From NCBI RefSeq assembly GCF_036588685.1, contig NC_086374.1:30496886-30560885 (forward strand): a stretch of 64,000 nucleotides of DNA. The letters run 5' to 3'. Numbering within the stretch: the first letter of the stretch is position 1; each line of letters starts with the position of its first letter. A program made the translations under genes and the position numbers. The notes beneath the pieces are model-generated. The model was not told the DNA's origin, did no database searches, and saw only the letters and a list, made by a program, of their open reading frames with translations. Of this stretch, positions 33,801-46,900 are shown one piece after another. Origin of the DNA: Mytilus trossulus. Lineage: Eukaryota > Mollusca > Bivalvia > Mytilida > Mytilidae.

Positions 33801-35354
33801 CATTGATTTGTCTATTTCTTAATTCTAAATATGTTTCAAAATATTTGGTTGATGGGATGATTTTTAGAGAGTCACACATAGGGTGCGGGCCCATTGGTTG
33901 ATAACATTACGAATAACTGTAGCTGGTCCCACTTTGGCAGTCAGTTCCCACATTGTCACTGGAGGAATAAAATAAGAAAACAAATGGTATATTAAAGGAA
34001 AAAAATGAATCATAATTTCCTGTCGATATGCACATCTACATAGTATGCCCTTATTATCTAAAAAGGTTTTAAAAAATTCTAATGTGCGTTTTGAGAGATG
34101 ATGAGAAACTGTTACAGTGCTATATTGCAGTAAATAAGTTCAAAGGGGCATAACTCCTAGAAAAAATAAATGAATCGTAATTTCCTGTTAACATGCACAT
34201 CTACATAGTACGTCCTTATCTAAAAATGTTTCATGAAATTCTGTTTGAGAGGAGTTGTGATGACAAGAAACAAGACTGACTGACGGACAGACAGACGGGT
34301 CAAAAACATTATACCCTTTGCAACTCCGTTTTGTTGTGTATAAAAATAGGAAGAAGGGGTATCACTGTTTATGAGGCAACTCTAAACCGGAGACCAATTT
34401 ACATAGAAGATAACAATTATGTCCTCGTACAATTACCAATAAAACCATATACCACACAGTCAAACAATTAAAAGTCCAAGAAATTACTTTTTTGTATTTA
34501 TTGCACATAATGAATATTTAATTTGTTCATACTGAATCGTCACTGGCAAATATTCCAAACATAAGACGGATGAGAACATATAGAAAAGTATCAATTATGT
34601 AAGTTATGCAAAGTAAAATGGGCTAGATATATGGACTGCCATATTGTTGTTGTGCTGGTAAGAATGAGTGAACAATTATGATTGGTCCATGTATAGGCAA
34701 AATTCACCCTTTTGACCTTACGAGGCTTCGTATGTATACATCCAGCTGTTTGAGCACCCTGTATAATCATCTGTCAGATTAGTCATATTTCTATGTTAAA
34801 CATAAGATTTGAAAATAAGCAGATGTAGTATGATTGGCAATGAAACAAATATCCACCAAAGTTCAAATTTGAAATTCAATAAAGTAAATAAAAAAACATC
34901 ATCGCGCATAGATTAGTTATACATTTCTTTGCCACGGTAAGATCAAAGACCATTAAATCAGTGTTCACAAATAAAATTGTCATTCACATTTTTTTGCCGC
35001 AATGCCATTACCCCACTGTAATTATTTTCATCATCAAGAATTTCCCTTATTATCTTACCTTTTAAAAAAGCATGTCAAAAATAGATAGAAGTTAAAATTT
35101 GCCCGGCTAATATAGCGTTCCTGTGTACTGGGCGGAGTTTAAAAATTACCATCCAAACTTTTCCTGAACTTAGTAGTAGTATAGATTTCTATATATATAA
35201 AGTCTTAAGTAGTGTTTGTGACTGCCCGACACGCTGTGGATGTTCCTAGAAAAATCCCGACATAGTAACCAAAAATTTTGCGGTCCTCCGCAAAGCATGC
35301 AGTATTGAGGAATTATATCATAGGTCGGAATACTAGGCCAGTCCCGGTTACTTT
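30881..35354. other. Gene-free stretch with a short tandem repeat
   Basis: No exon recognised. 34007-34330 contains two ~165-bp units (starting gaatc.taatttcctgt at 34007 and 34172) and ends in 'gactgacggacagacagac..'. A TA microsatellite lies at about 32957-32972. Frequent TACATGTA motifs occur at 31795, 32630-32650, 32797, 32863 and 33045. Repeat fragments near 33370-33500 and 33770-33870 belong to the 'gacctcattttc' family. Confidence 0.45.
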
Positions 35355-35505
35355 TGACAGCGGTGGGTCCAGGGGAGGGTTCCGGGGGGTGGGCCCCCTA
35401 TTTTTGGACGATCAATGCTTTTGAATGGGAAAATATAGTTGGAACACCCCCCTTTTTGTCCTGGATTGGGAACCCCCTTTTAAAATGGCTGAATCCGCCC
35501 CGATT
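35355..35505 (+). repeat. Common 'ggtccaggggagggttccgggg' short repeat
   Basis: G/C-rich block with 'gggtccaggggagggttccggggggtgggcccc' and 'acccccctttttgtcctgg'. It is the same family as 30790-30880. The open frame at 35354-35545 is a translation of this repeat. Confidence 0.5.
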
Positions 35506-36600
35506 AATCAATTTTCATATTCATGAAAAGGCGGAAAACAGCTAATTATTGAAGTGTCCTTTTATTTCTGCAGGAAAACACAATAATCATTTTTGTGAAA
35601 TAAGTTGCTGGATCCATTAGTCTTTTATAATAATAACACTTGCTCTGATTCACTTAATGGTGTTTCTTTTTTATTTAATTTGAAAATATTTAACTATAAT
35701 TAACAAAATTTTGCAGTGTAAAAATATATCGCATTATCGGGAATAATTAAACCCATAAAATAACTGGAAATAAAGATATTAAAGAGATTTATGACAGAAA
35801 CAAACTGTTATAAAACGCTAAACGGATATCTTGTACCCGCCCCAATGCCTTTAAAGCATACTATACGGGGTTTACCTGCTTTTGAAAGCTGTACGATGAC
35901 ATGCAATTGTTTACATCGCTATAATTTGTTCAAAGTTTATCATTGCGTCATGGGCAAAACATTTTCAAAAATAAATCTCCAAGACATCATTTAATATTCA
36001 ACCGATATTTAATTCAAAATATGGTACGAAATGGACCGTGTAAGGTGAGAATGCGTTTTTGGAGCGAAGCGGCACCGTCGACGCAGTCATACATGTGACT
36101 TTTTCAGTATTTATATATTCTTTTTTTAATGTTAATATGCTTAAATCACGTATATTTCTCTCCTTTTAGTCTTTTATGCGAAAAATGAAGAAAGCACTCT
36201 GAATTTCTGACCGTTCGTATTTCCTGTTTTGAAGAACGTTTTGCATCACTTGTTTACATCGTCAAGGGTGCTTTCATACACGCCCGCGTTCCAAGGTCGT
36301 CAACGCTGTTTTTGAGAAGACCCCTGAAAGCGACCGTTTCCAAGGCACTCGTCGTAAGAAACATGCGTTAAAATATGCGCATTGTTAAAGGGCCGAGCCA
36401 CCGGAGCCTTGTCAAACGCTATTACTAAAACTAGTAGGATGATATCTGATTGGCAGTTTCTTTGGATGGTTACGATAATATGGAATTCGCAAGATCGTGT
36501 TTAGCGGAAATCATGTTGTACATTAATAGGTTTATTTCTGTCGAAGTATTCGATCATGTTACTGTGTACCATATGTTATAAGACCTTGCATGTGATGGAT
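35506..36600. other. Gene-free stretch
   Basis: No supported exon. 36225-36420 is richer in GC and CG dinucleotides than its surroundings (…cacgcccgcgttccaaggtcgtcaacgc…). That could be a promoter-like island or a repeat I do not recognise. Confidence 0.35.
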
Positions 36601-37060
36601 TTAAGATATACTGATATGTAGGTAGATACTAATTACCTTTCGTCTTTTTTGATAGTGGAACAACATTTGAATTTCTCCAATGTTGGACGTCGCTTGTGTA
36701 GTTTGATAAAGGTCTTTTAGAATAGGAGTTAGTCGGGCGGCTGCTGCTTTCAGTCTAAAAGATTGTATTGAATCCGGACCAGTACCTTTATATGGTTTAA
36801 GATTTGTTAACAATTGTGCACTCCATTGGTGCTAATTTTGATATCCTTCATGGTGGAATATGGACTTCTACTTTTATTTGGGAAGTTATTTAACAGGTTT
36901 TTTAAGCAAATAATTACTGAACCATGATTGATCATTCAGAATGTAAACTTTGCTCTTTTCGCCACTTTGGAGAAATATCATTTTATTTATTAATGGTGCA
37001 TCTCTTTGCCTTTGTCCTTGATAATTGTCCAGAATTACTTTGCGTTGTCTTTATACATTA
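36601..37060 (-). pseudogene. Jockey/RTE-like LINE reverse-transcriptase fragment
   Basis: In minus orientation, 36813 down to 36601 encodes LTNLKPYKGTGPDSI followed by RLTPILKDLYQTT, the start of a non-LTR retrotransposon RT domain (the usual motif is GPD.I). Further upstream in the same orientation, a second frame reads GQRQRDAPLINK and KSKVYILNDQ, matching the linker before that RT. The two parts are separated by stops and frameshifts, and the frame after the 'LYQTT' segment is also broken, so this is a dead fragment with no YADD box. Confidence 0.7.
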
Positions 37061-37237
37061 TAATCGGAACTGACTGCCTCAATGTAATCTTATTGTTTGC
37101 CTGATTTCCCATTGTACGTCTTGTTGTAGTCTCAAGTCTCTTTTAATTATGGTTATTTTGCACCACTTTTTGGAATTTTGAGTCCTCAATGCTTTTCAAC
37201 TTTTTACTTGTTTGGCTTTATAAATATTTTGATATAA

Positions 37238-37320
37238 GCGTCACTGGTGAGTCTTATGTAGACGAAACGGGCGTCTGGCGTACTAAATTATAATCCTGGT
37301 ACTTATGATAACTATTTGCC
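37238..37320 (-). repeat. 'gtcttatgtagacgaaacg..cgtctggcgtacta' dispersed repeat
   Basis: It is the reverse complement of 42475-42550 (tagtacgccagacgcgcgtttcgtctacataagactcatcagtgacg). Confidence 0.7.
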
Positions 37321-38244
37321 TTCTTGTAAGCTTTTTATTTCTGGTTTATTTTTGCGTTTGATACTAAGTAGTTGTATTTTCCATCAATTAGTGTGTCTTC
37401 CTTGAGTCGTTTTTGGTAAGACTTTCTTTTTTATGATGGTTTGTATGGTCATCTTAATTGCCTGCCACAAATTCTCAACAGTTACGTCTCTGATTTTTTT
37501 TGAATGTTGTTGTTTGAAAATATTCCATTATTTTGTGTATTTCGGCTTTTTCCGTATATATATTTAACAAGTCAGGTTTCGGTTTTTAAGTTGTTTAAAT
37601 GCCATATCTAGTAGGACAACACCCTGGTCGTTATTTTCTATTAGTATTAAAGGTTCGTATCTTAATTTTGATAATTGATTAGAAGTAAGCATTAGGTGCA
37701 ATGTGCTTTATCTTTACGTGTTGGCAAGTCCACATTTTGTTTTAGCCATTTGTGGGGTATTATATCTCGGAAAGCCTGGATAGTCTTGGTAGGAAACTGT
37801 CTATGGTTCATTGTTTGTTCTGTCAAGTTGATATCTGGTAGGTCGAAGTCGCTTCTAATAAGGAACACATTTTTATGATGTTTCGCATATAATTGATGGT
37901 ATTTATTTCATCTTACATTTTGTTCAGATATTAGTAAGTGTCCTCTGTTTTATCTGATGAGCTATTGCATGCACCTTTAAGCATTTTCTGTTTTCCCTTT
38001 AACTTAATTGTGCCACTTGAGTATTCAGATCATTTACAGTGCTTTTACTTATTTTTTCCACCTGTAGTGTTTGTTTCGCTGCTATCATTACTCTTCCATG
38101 TGAGTGTTTGGGGAGATTTCTTTGTTCCATGTCATTGTGGAAGTTAATTGGTATGATCTCGCTAGATTTTATGTTGGCATTTAGCCATGTGTCTGTGTCT
38201 ATAATTATGTCTGGTTCAATTGATGAAAAAAAATGCTTTTAGCA
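37321..38244. other. Gene-free stretch
   Basis: T-rich DNA with no recognisable exon or repeat. Overlapping open frames at 37938-38242 lack any family signal. Confidence 0.4.
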
Positions 38245-38400
38245 ATTGAATTATTTATATAAAAACCGAGAAACGAGAAACAACATCAACAAACAACAAC
38301 TACTGAACATCAGATTCCTGACTTAAAATAGGTGCTAACAGTTGCAGCGGGTTTAAACGATTAATGGTACCAAACATTCACCCTTATCTGAAACGATAGT
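38245..38400 (-). repeat. Dispersed 'gaaacgagaaac..tcagattcctgacttaa' repeat
   Basis: Reverse complement of 46250-46370 ('gatctgatgtac..' side: ccgctgcaaatgtt, gtcctaagtcaggaatctgatg, gtttctcg). It is the same family as the repeat tail that continues at 46390-46560. Confidence 0.6.
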
Positions 38401-38918
38401 GTAGCATTGTATTTATAACACCCCGTTCTAGATAGCCAAATCTGACCCCTTCCAATGCAAGGCGAAAATAACATAACCCCATTTAAGACGATTAAGCTGA
38501 AAATGCAATCTCATTTGTCGGAACATACCCGGTATCAGATATAGCGAATATCCCCCGGGTAGATGTAGAACAATCATTTCATGTATTGATTTACTTACCG
38601 TTTTGATAGTTTAATGAGTTTATTTAAAAGGGTGTATAAGTCCCCCATCGGCTGGGGTTATAAGTATAAAAAGAAGTCAGAGTATGTGTTTAATTAACGA
38701 ATATGATAAATTGTCATATGAACATGGTATACTAAGTAAACTATGTGAATAATGACATTACTTGGTAGTTTCATATTATTTCGTAATTTTGATTGACCGA
38801 AGCTTTCCAAAGTTATATTTTGATTCATATCAAGAAAGCCCGATTGTGATTCGCAGTAACCAGGTTACGAAACGACATGCATTCGTTTAAACCTTATATG
38901 GCTAGGAACTTTTGATTG
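38401..38918. other. Gene-free stretch
   Basis: Nothing recognised. Confidence 0.4.
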
Positions 38919-39195
38919 TAAAATTGAGAATGGAAATGGGGAATGTGTCAAAGAGACAACAACCCGACCATAGCAAAAACAACAAAAGAAGGTCACCAAC
39001 AGGTCTTCAATGTAACGAGAAATTTCCGCACCCGGAGGCGTCCTTCAGCTGGCCCCTAAACAAATATATACAAGTTCAGTAATAATGAACGCCATACTAA
39101 ATTCCATATTGTACACAAGAAACTAAAATTAAAATTATACAAGACTAACAAAGGCCAGAGGCTCCTGACTTGGGATAGGCGCAAAAATGCGGTGT
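38919..39195 (+). repeat. Uninterrupted copy of the repeat found at 17189 and 17517
   Basis: TAAAATTGAGAATGG... through 'ggaggcgtccttcagctggcccctaaacaaatatata' is followed at once by 'caagttcagtaataatgaacgccatacta' and '..gaggctcctgacttgggataggcgcaaaaatgcgg'. This shows that the inverted arm at 17371-17516 is extra sequence in the other copy. It also shows that the 17517-17640 sequence belongs to the same element. Confidence 0.75.
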
Positions 39196-39657
39196 GTACA
39201 TGTTAAGTTTGTAAATTTTGTTTAAAGATTAAATTGTTATAATATATATCCATAATTGTTAGAATTAGTTGACATATTGCCAACTTGTGAGAAAAAGTTT
39301 GAAGTTTATTTATTATCTCTGAAATATAATACATTCATGACTTTATTTGCAAATTTTATGTCATTGTAGATTGGTGGGAAATGATTTTGTTGTTAAGGAT
39401 TGAGATTTTTCTGAACATTCCATTTTTCTCAAGTTCTTTGTATTCTCCTACCTTTTATAGGAAATACACCAGTTTTGTTTATTCAAAATCTTAAATTTAC
39501 CTTTAACATCCTTGTTTGGGTATTGATTCCTGTAATTTTGCGCTTTTTTGTATTTCACCTATAACCTTCTAGGATTGATAAGAATATTTAATTTTTCAAT
39601 GCTAAGAATCGCACATTTTTGTGGTCGTCACTTTTACAATCAAATTTAATTCTTAAA

Positions 39658-40266
39658 CTAGAGGCTCTTAAGAGCCTGTATTAAGAGCCTGTATCGCTCA
39701 CCTGATTCTACCTGGGTTTTTGAAATCATATATAAAAAAAGATAAAATTTGGCTACAAAGTAACAACACTTGGCCAGCACCTCATTAAGAAAGGAACATT
39801 TATGCTATGTTTGGTTTCATTCCATTCAGTGGCTCTCTAAAAGAAGTCATTTGTATGCATTTTCCATAGGGTACTATTTTAAACTAAGTCCCACGCTGGC
39901 GGCCATTTTGAATGATGGATCGGCTACAAAGTAACAACACTTGGTCAGCACCTCATAAGGAACATTCATGCCATGTTTGGTTTCATTCCATTCAGTGGTT
40001 CTCTAAAAGAAGTCATTTGTATGCATTTCCCATAGGGTCCTATGTTAAACTAAGTCCCCCGCCGGCGGCCATTTTGAATGATGGATCGACTACAAAGTAA
40101 CAACACTTGGTCAGCACCTCATAAGGAACATTCATTCCATGTTTGGTTTCATTCCATTCAGTGGTTCTCTAGAAGAAGTTCAAAATGTAAAATGTTAACG
40201 ACGACGACGGACGACGGACGCCAAGTGATGAGAAAAGCTCACTTGGCCCTTCGGGCCAGGTGAGCT
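39658..40266 (-). mobile_element. Helitron2-like non-autonomous element (third copy)
   Basis: In minus orientation it starts with the foldback AGCTCACCTGGCCC/GGGCCAAGTGAGCT (40266-40236) and ends with CAGGTGAGCGA, a short duplication, the 16-bp palindrome AGGCTCTTAAGAGCCT and CTAG at 39661-39658, flanked by T. Inside are three ~166-171-bp tandem units starting 'ctacaaagtaacaacacttgg' at 39753, 39924 and 40090, each ending in 'ggcggccattttgaatgatggatcg'. The interior repeat differs from that in 14946-17004 although the ends are shared. The open frames at 39912 and 40078 are the tandem unit read twice. Confidence 0.7.
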
Positions 40267-40808
40267 AAAAAGTAAGCATTCAATTCTTGAAAAAGTTTTT
40301 TGCCAAATCCATCTAAGGTAATCTATGCCTGAGGTAGAAATGCCTTAGAGCACTCTTGTGTTGATGTACAATTGACTAAAGTGAAATGAGTATCAAAACC
40401 AGTCACTGTTATTTTCGTTTCATATACAATTGTCATATTCGTCGCATACATTCGATGTTCTTTTGATTGATGAAAATAACACTATACAAATTTCATACGT
40501 CCTAGGTGTTTTTCTGAATTAACGCTATAATAATTCAGGAATACTCAGTACTGAATAAAAATGTGAAAACCAAGACATTTAAAAAAAAAAATAGAAAACG
40601 CAAGGAGTCTTAATAACCTGTTAACCTTTAATAAAAAAATATAGCAAAATTGTATGTAGTTATTAATCACTGAACTTATCTTAAATGTCGCCTGAACATG
40701 ATATTTGTAAGTTGTCCTGTTAGGAATGCGTGTTTTGGTCCAATATTATCACATACTAGATCAGTTTGAAAAAGATCATTGATATACAAAAGACTTGGGA
40801 AGAATGTG

Positions 40809-40814
40809 TTTATT
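40809..40814 (-). promoter_or_regulatory. Polyadenylation signal of the EEP gene
   Basis: AATAAA on the minus strand, about 30 bases after the predicted stop codon at 40844-40846. It is well placed for a very short 3' UTR. Confidence 0.6.
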
Positions 40815-40843
40815 CTATCAGCTGTTAACGTAGTGTTGCGTAT

Positions 40844-40921
40844 TCATTTCAACCATACTTCAACACCATAATGATCCGACAATCGGTCTCCATTCACGAG
40901 TTTGTCATTATCAAGTATTCT
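40844..40921 (-). CDS. EEP gene, exon 6 (last)
   Basis: 78 bases after acceptor TCGTTTTAG: 25 codons plus TGA. It contains RLSDHYGVEVWLK, the C-terminal Ser-Asp-His motif that completes the EEP active site. It is only 26 codons, so it was found by looking for this motif and its acceptor. Confidence 0.8.
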   Translation of the reverse strand, partial: RILDNDKLVNGDRLSDHYGVEVWLK

Positions 40922-43900
40922 CTAAAACGACAAGACATAATGAATTAGGTGCTTTAATTGTTATGATTTTATTGTATGCAATCGAATCAGCATTCCATTG
41001 GGATTATCAAGGGGTATATTCGAGTAATTACCCTATAAAATTCGAAAAATCAATCATTCATTTATCAGAGCCAATTTAATTTTCCAGGTATAGAATAGAT
41101 TGTTTCAAAAGACTTCCTTCGAAATTTCTGCCAGGTATGATACAATTTTTTCACAACTTTCTGATCCGGTAAGTGAAAAGTTAACAAACGGCCGACGCCA
41201 TGTGATGGGAATCCCTCTCATTTAAAAGGGACTTTCTGTCCCTGCATTTACTAGTAAGCTAGAACTAAAAAAGCAAACATCTTCCACATTTAAATCTAAC
41301 TACTAATATTTGAACTATAAATGCGTCAAAAATAAAACAGAATAAAAGGAGACCCGTATGGTGTCTTTCTCGAATGCCCACATTTTATATGCTACATATT
41401 CCTTGAATGCCAACAAAAATATTTCAATAGATGTTTATATAAGAACAATAGGTGTTTTTATAACTATTTAAATGATTTTCTTGGTACTAGTATTTAAATG
41501 TAAAAGTTAATTAGAGAACTTGATGAAACATTTTATCAGTTTCTTATAAGAATATGTAGCAGATTTTTTGGGGTTAAAATTATCATAAATTCTAAAGAAA
41601 TACAGAAAATAAAAATATTTTTATTACTTTTTATTAAAAAAAATATATTTTGGGAATGAAAATGTTTCTCAGAATAAGATATATTTAAAAAAAATATTAA
41701 AGATATTCTAGTTCAATACAATTATTTCAAACTAAAAAAAAAAGATATTAGAAATTTAACTAAATCCATATCATATTGAATATTTTATTAGCAAATATAA
41801 ATTATATTAACTTTTCATTTGAACAATTAATTAAATTTTTCACTTGAAATAGACTGTTAAATGAAAATTGCTTGTATAAGATATTCAACAATATTCAAAT
41901 ATGAAGAATAATAGTTCTTTTTTTATCTGCTTATATGTTTACTTATGTTATGTTATGTGTATTGTTTTCTGTGTTCTCTGTCAGCAAACAAATAATATAT
42001 TTTTCAAAATTTTCTTCTTGTTATGCTGCGAGAATTATACAAAGTTTCGAGAAATTCCATCAACTAAAATAGGAGAATATTACAGCACACAAACCTATAG
42101 AAATATTGAAAAAGCATCAAAGTCCAAAGACTTAGTGATACAACAATTTCAAAGTTTTATACTTGGAAAAGAGCATATTGGTTTAAGCAGTTACCGCAAA
42201 ATTTGAATTTTCAACAATTTTACAAACATGGATATCACCTGGAATTTACCTTTCTGTTTAATTAGAAGGATTGTTTTGAAAAGCATCTACGTTTGTTGTG
42301 ATAACTTCTTGCACCTATTCCTCGAATGCCAACATAATTTTACAGGTAAATTGTCGGTAGATCAAAGGATGTTGGCATTCAAGGAATAAACCACCCGTAT
42401 ACGTGAATTAGCCAATGAGAGAAACACAGCAGAAATGATTCACTATTATAAAAAATCCAGTTTGAATAGTTATCAAAGGTACCAGGATTATAGTTTAGTA
42501 CGCCAGACGCGCGTTTCGTCTACATAAGACTCATCAGTGACGCTCATATCGAAATGTTTTTATTTAGCCAAACAAATACAAAGTTGAAGAGCATTTAGGA
42601 TCCAAAATTCCAAAAGGTTGTGCCATATACGGCTAAGGTAATATATGCCTGGAATAAGAAAATCCTTAGTTTTTCGAAAAATTCAAAGTTTTGTAAAAAT
42701 TTATAAAAATGACCACATTATTGATATTCATGTCAACACCGAAGTGTTGACTACTGGGCTGGTGATACCCTCGGGGACGAAACGTCCACCAGCAGTGGCA
42801 TCGACCCAGTGGTTTAAATAGTTATCAAAGGTATCAGGATTATAATTTAGTGCGCCAGAAATTACTTCCACAAGAGTTATCTCTGTATGATAAAATAACA
42901 GAATTAAGCAAACGCCAGTTAATTATTTTATGAAGATTGGTAATTTTCCAACTTGTACACACCCTCGAGTTAACTGCTGTATAACCTTTGTGCATGACAT
43001 GATCAATAATTGCACTGGAACCAGCAAACGTTGGTTTTCCTGTTATATCCACATAAGGCGACTGCATACCAGATCCTATCAATCTATTGTACGACCCTGT
43101 AAAAAATTGCGTCACAATGATTAATATAAAATTATGAATTTCGATACCAAATCAGCATGACAATCTTTTAGATTGCTACACAATAATAAAAAAAATAATT
43201 ATTATATAGACTTAAATAATCATGCAATTCTACATCTTACTGCTTCATGCATGCCTTATAATACATAACTTAATTATAGGCGCTTTGAGAATTTTTTTTA
43301 TATTTTCTAAATTTTTCTTTTTGTGATTTTCTTTTAGTTTTAGTAATTCCGTGATGTTTTTAATTATTTTCACTTATTTAATGTGTTCTTTCTTGTTCTT
43401 AACAATATACCATTGTACAATAAGTAGTTGCAAATGTTGATCCTCTATAGTATTTGTTATAGATGTATTAAATTGGGCGCTAAAATTTATAAACAACTTT
43501 GTACGTAAAATAAAAAATTCTGATGTACATGTACCTTCAAAATGGGCTGCTATGTTTTTATCAGGAATAGCTGGTCCATTATTCAAGTCCCCCATAACTA
43601 TGAATCTTGATTTGCTCTTGTTAGAGTCTATGATATATTGTACTTCTGATGCGTTTTCTTCAGCCCAGCTGGAAAATGTATCTTTGGTAATCGCTGAAAT
43701 AAAGGCTGTTATAAGTGAATTCACTTTACGTTTTTTTTTCTTACTCATTTAAAATTTACTGATTTAACTTATCAAATAAATGTTTCCTTTTCTTTGTATT
43801 CTAGCGTCAACACATTGAAACGTATTATCGAATTGAATAGAAGAGAAGAATATTTTATTCGAAATTACAGTGCCCATACAGAGCATATAAATCAGTAACA

Positions 43901-46900
43901 CTAATTAATATGTTTATCAACAGAAACTTCACTGAGTCAAAATCATAGCCAAAATGACATAAAAAAACAAGCAAAAACACATTGACCAAATACCAGTGTT
44001 TATACATTTTTCGATTCCACTTCAGTTGAAAGAACTGGGACTAGTATAATAACGTTAGTAGATAGTCCCAGAAGAGAAATAACAATTTCCAAGACAAGTT
44101 ATTCTCGTCAAAACTATATTCAAAACATTTTTCGAAAAATGACAGACTGAGATTTTAAAAAAATACTAAGATTAAGATATCGTAAAAAAACCCCTGAGAA
44201 TTTAAAGTTACATACTGAAATTTCAGAACTGTAATGTTTTCTTATGTTAACAACCAAACAAATTTGGAGGATTCGTATTAAATAAAATAACAACTTACGT
44301 TCAAAATAAGTTGTAGATTGGTCATGTGTCAGATGTGTACATATAACTGAGCCAACGGTATCAATCTTAAATGGAAACGTTGTCATTATTCATAATCAAT
44401 TTTTCAACAACAAAAAAATGAAGGATCTTTAGATTTTGTAAGTACATGATTCTTTCAATTTTCTTTATTTTTTTTTAAAACACTTTGACAATTACTGTTA
44501 TATAAGGACAGGCCGAAACCAGATAATACAAATAACATGCATAAATATACCACTTAAAAAGTATAAGCTAGAATGACTACTTTGCATATATTCTTTGAAC
44601 TTCTTATCTCTGATTTTTAAATAAACACTTTTTGAAAATGTGAATACATCTAAATTTAATGTGTGAATAGCCTTGCACACTTCGAAAGATTGTCTAAATA
44701 TTGAAAAATTTAACTATCGTATGTTAACGAAATTTCAGTAAAAACTCATTAACTTTTTTATACTTTTTTATTAGATTTTCCACATAGAGTACTTGTAAAA
44801 TAATAAATCTAATTTTTTTTCATCTTTAAAAGCTACCAAGCTTTATATACTAGTAGTCACTCCATACTTTTGACAAATAATTATATCCGCAGACCTTAAA
44901 TTATTAGAGTAAAAAGTACATGGTAATTTGTTCTACTGTTTACATCGATGGTTTGTTTCAAAATTGATGTATTAGGTATGTTATAATAAATGATACTTAC
45001 ATCGGCTGAAATCATCGCTCTCGAAAATATTTGTTTTCTATTTGGTTGGAAATGTCGATGGATTGTGTTTCGCATTGGTTTCTTACTCAGCAAAATTAGA
45101 CCTTGAGGATTGAAAAAAGTTGTAGAAAACCGAAAACACGCGCTAAATATTCTTCCGAAATTTGGAAATGCATGACCTAGGCAAGATATACATTCCTGGC
45201 TTACGGTTGGAAATACATTGCATGTCTGGTCGGCACAGGTAACTATATCCTCTAATTGACCTCGTATATTGCATCTTATAATAATGCATACTATTCTAAC
45301 AACACTAGGGATTCCATAGCATGGCGGTTGTGCTATACTATATGTAGTAATCTGTCCATCCTGACCGTGAAGTTTACTATAAGAGTGTGGGTATACAGTC
45401 TTTAAGTCATTCACAATCTTCTCTACGTCACTACCCAGCAAAACCTATTTTAGATAAATAGAAGTATAAGGATTCGTTATTACAAAAACCGATATTTTTT
45501 CAGCTTTTCATACTTAAATAATCAAATATGGAAAGTAAAATATTTGTTGATGAATTCACATACAGTTAGGAATTTGGTGTAAATTTAATATTCAAAACAT
45601 ATGAACAATGACAGCTATATGTGTATAGGTATAAATGATGTGGCATCTCTTCAATATGTTAACGCCGGTAGCCTCTGTGTTTTGCAATATTTTATAAAAA
45701 CGTCAGTTTTATATACACTGTTTGTTATATATTTGGATTTTTTTTTCTTCAATACAGTGAAACATTTATGTGTTCTGTACATTTTGTCACGTCAACAATT
45801 TTAATTTTCAACTGCATGCCATCCAATGGATCGTTCATTCAAAAATTAACATTACAAAGGACTATATAACTCCTACCACAACAATGTATCATACACTACA
45901 ATGTATTAAACAGTTATAAAATGAAGGAGTGATATCAGTACACGGCTGTAACATTGTGAATACTAGTATATGCATCCCAGTTAATCTAATCGTTATCTTT
46001 TACATTATAAGTGAAACAGTATGGTGCCTGTTATGATCCTGGAAAGAAGATACCAGGCATGTGGATGGTGCATTGTCATTTTTCGGGAAATTACCCTCGG
46101 AGAAATGATATTTTCTAAAAATTTGGAAAAATGATGTGTTGCTCACGGTTTTCAACGATTCTTTGGCTGTGTTAGCTCAAACGGGCTTTATCGTGTGTTT
46201 TTCTATGTTGTGATGTTATGCTATTGTTTCAGAAAAAGGGAGAAGGTTTGGATCCATTTAAACGTTTAATCCCGCTGCAAATGTTTGCATCTGTCCTAAG
46301 TCAGGAATCTGATGTACAGTAGTTGTCGTTTGTTTATGTAATATATACGTGTTTCTCGTTTTGTTTATATAGATTAGACCGTTGGTTTTCCCGTTTGAAT
46401 GGTTTTACACTAGTAATTTTGGGGCCCTTTATAGCTTGTTGTTCGGTGTGAGCCAAGGCTCCGTGTTGAAGGCCGTACTTTAACCCATTATGGTTTACTT
46501 TTTAAATTGTTACTTGGATGGAGAGTTGTCTCATTGGCACTCACACCACATCTTCCTATATCTATTTAAATGGTAACACTGTTTCAAATACGAAATTGAT
46601 CAACTTTAGTTGGCCTTTCCTTAATTGATTTTTGTGAGGCTCTGAAATATTTCAGGATATCATTAAGTGAAATTGGGGAGGTCATGAAATCGAATAGAGG
46701 GGGTTTCGAAATATTTCAAGATGGCCTTTAAATACAACATTATTTTTACTAAATTCTCCTATTAAAGGAATTTTTTTGAATGCTAGTCAATTTGTTCCAA
46801 GTCCGATTCGTTCCAAGCCAGTTCGTTCCAGATTAGGACAATTCGTACCAAGCTAAGTCAATTGTCAATTCGTTCCAACTGATTTGGTTTATTATTAATC

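Noticed and set aside
39912..40263. Two similar open frames beginning MMDRLQSNNTW
   Set aside because: They are the same 166-bp tandem unit read twice.
41901..42206. 101-codon frame with hydrophobic N-terminus
   Set aside because: It lies in an extremely AT-rich intron segment within a candidate mobile element, has no homologue I recognise, and has a composition typical of translated A/T runs.
43374..43748. Reading the 124-codon minus-strand frame as a separate gene
   Set aside because: Only 43535-43693 is coding; it is exon 4 of the EEP gene, and the rest is intron read through.
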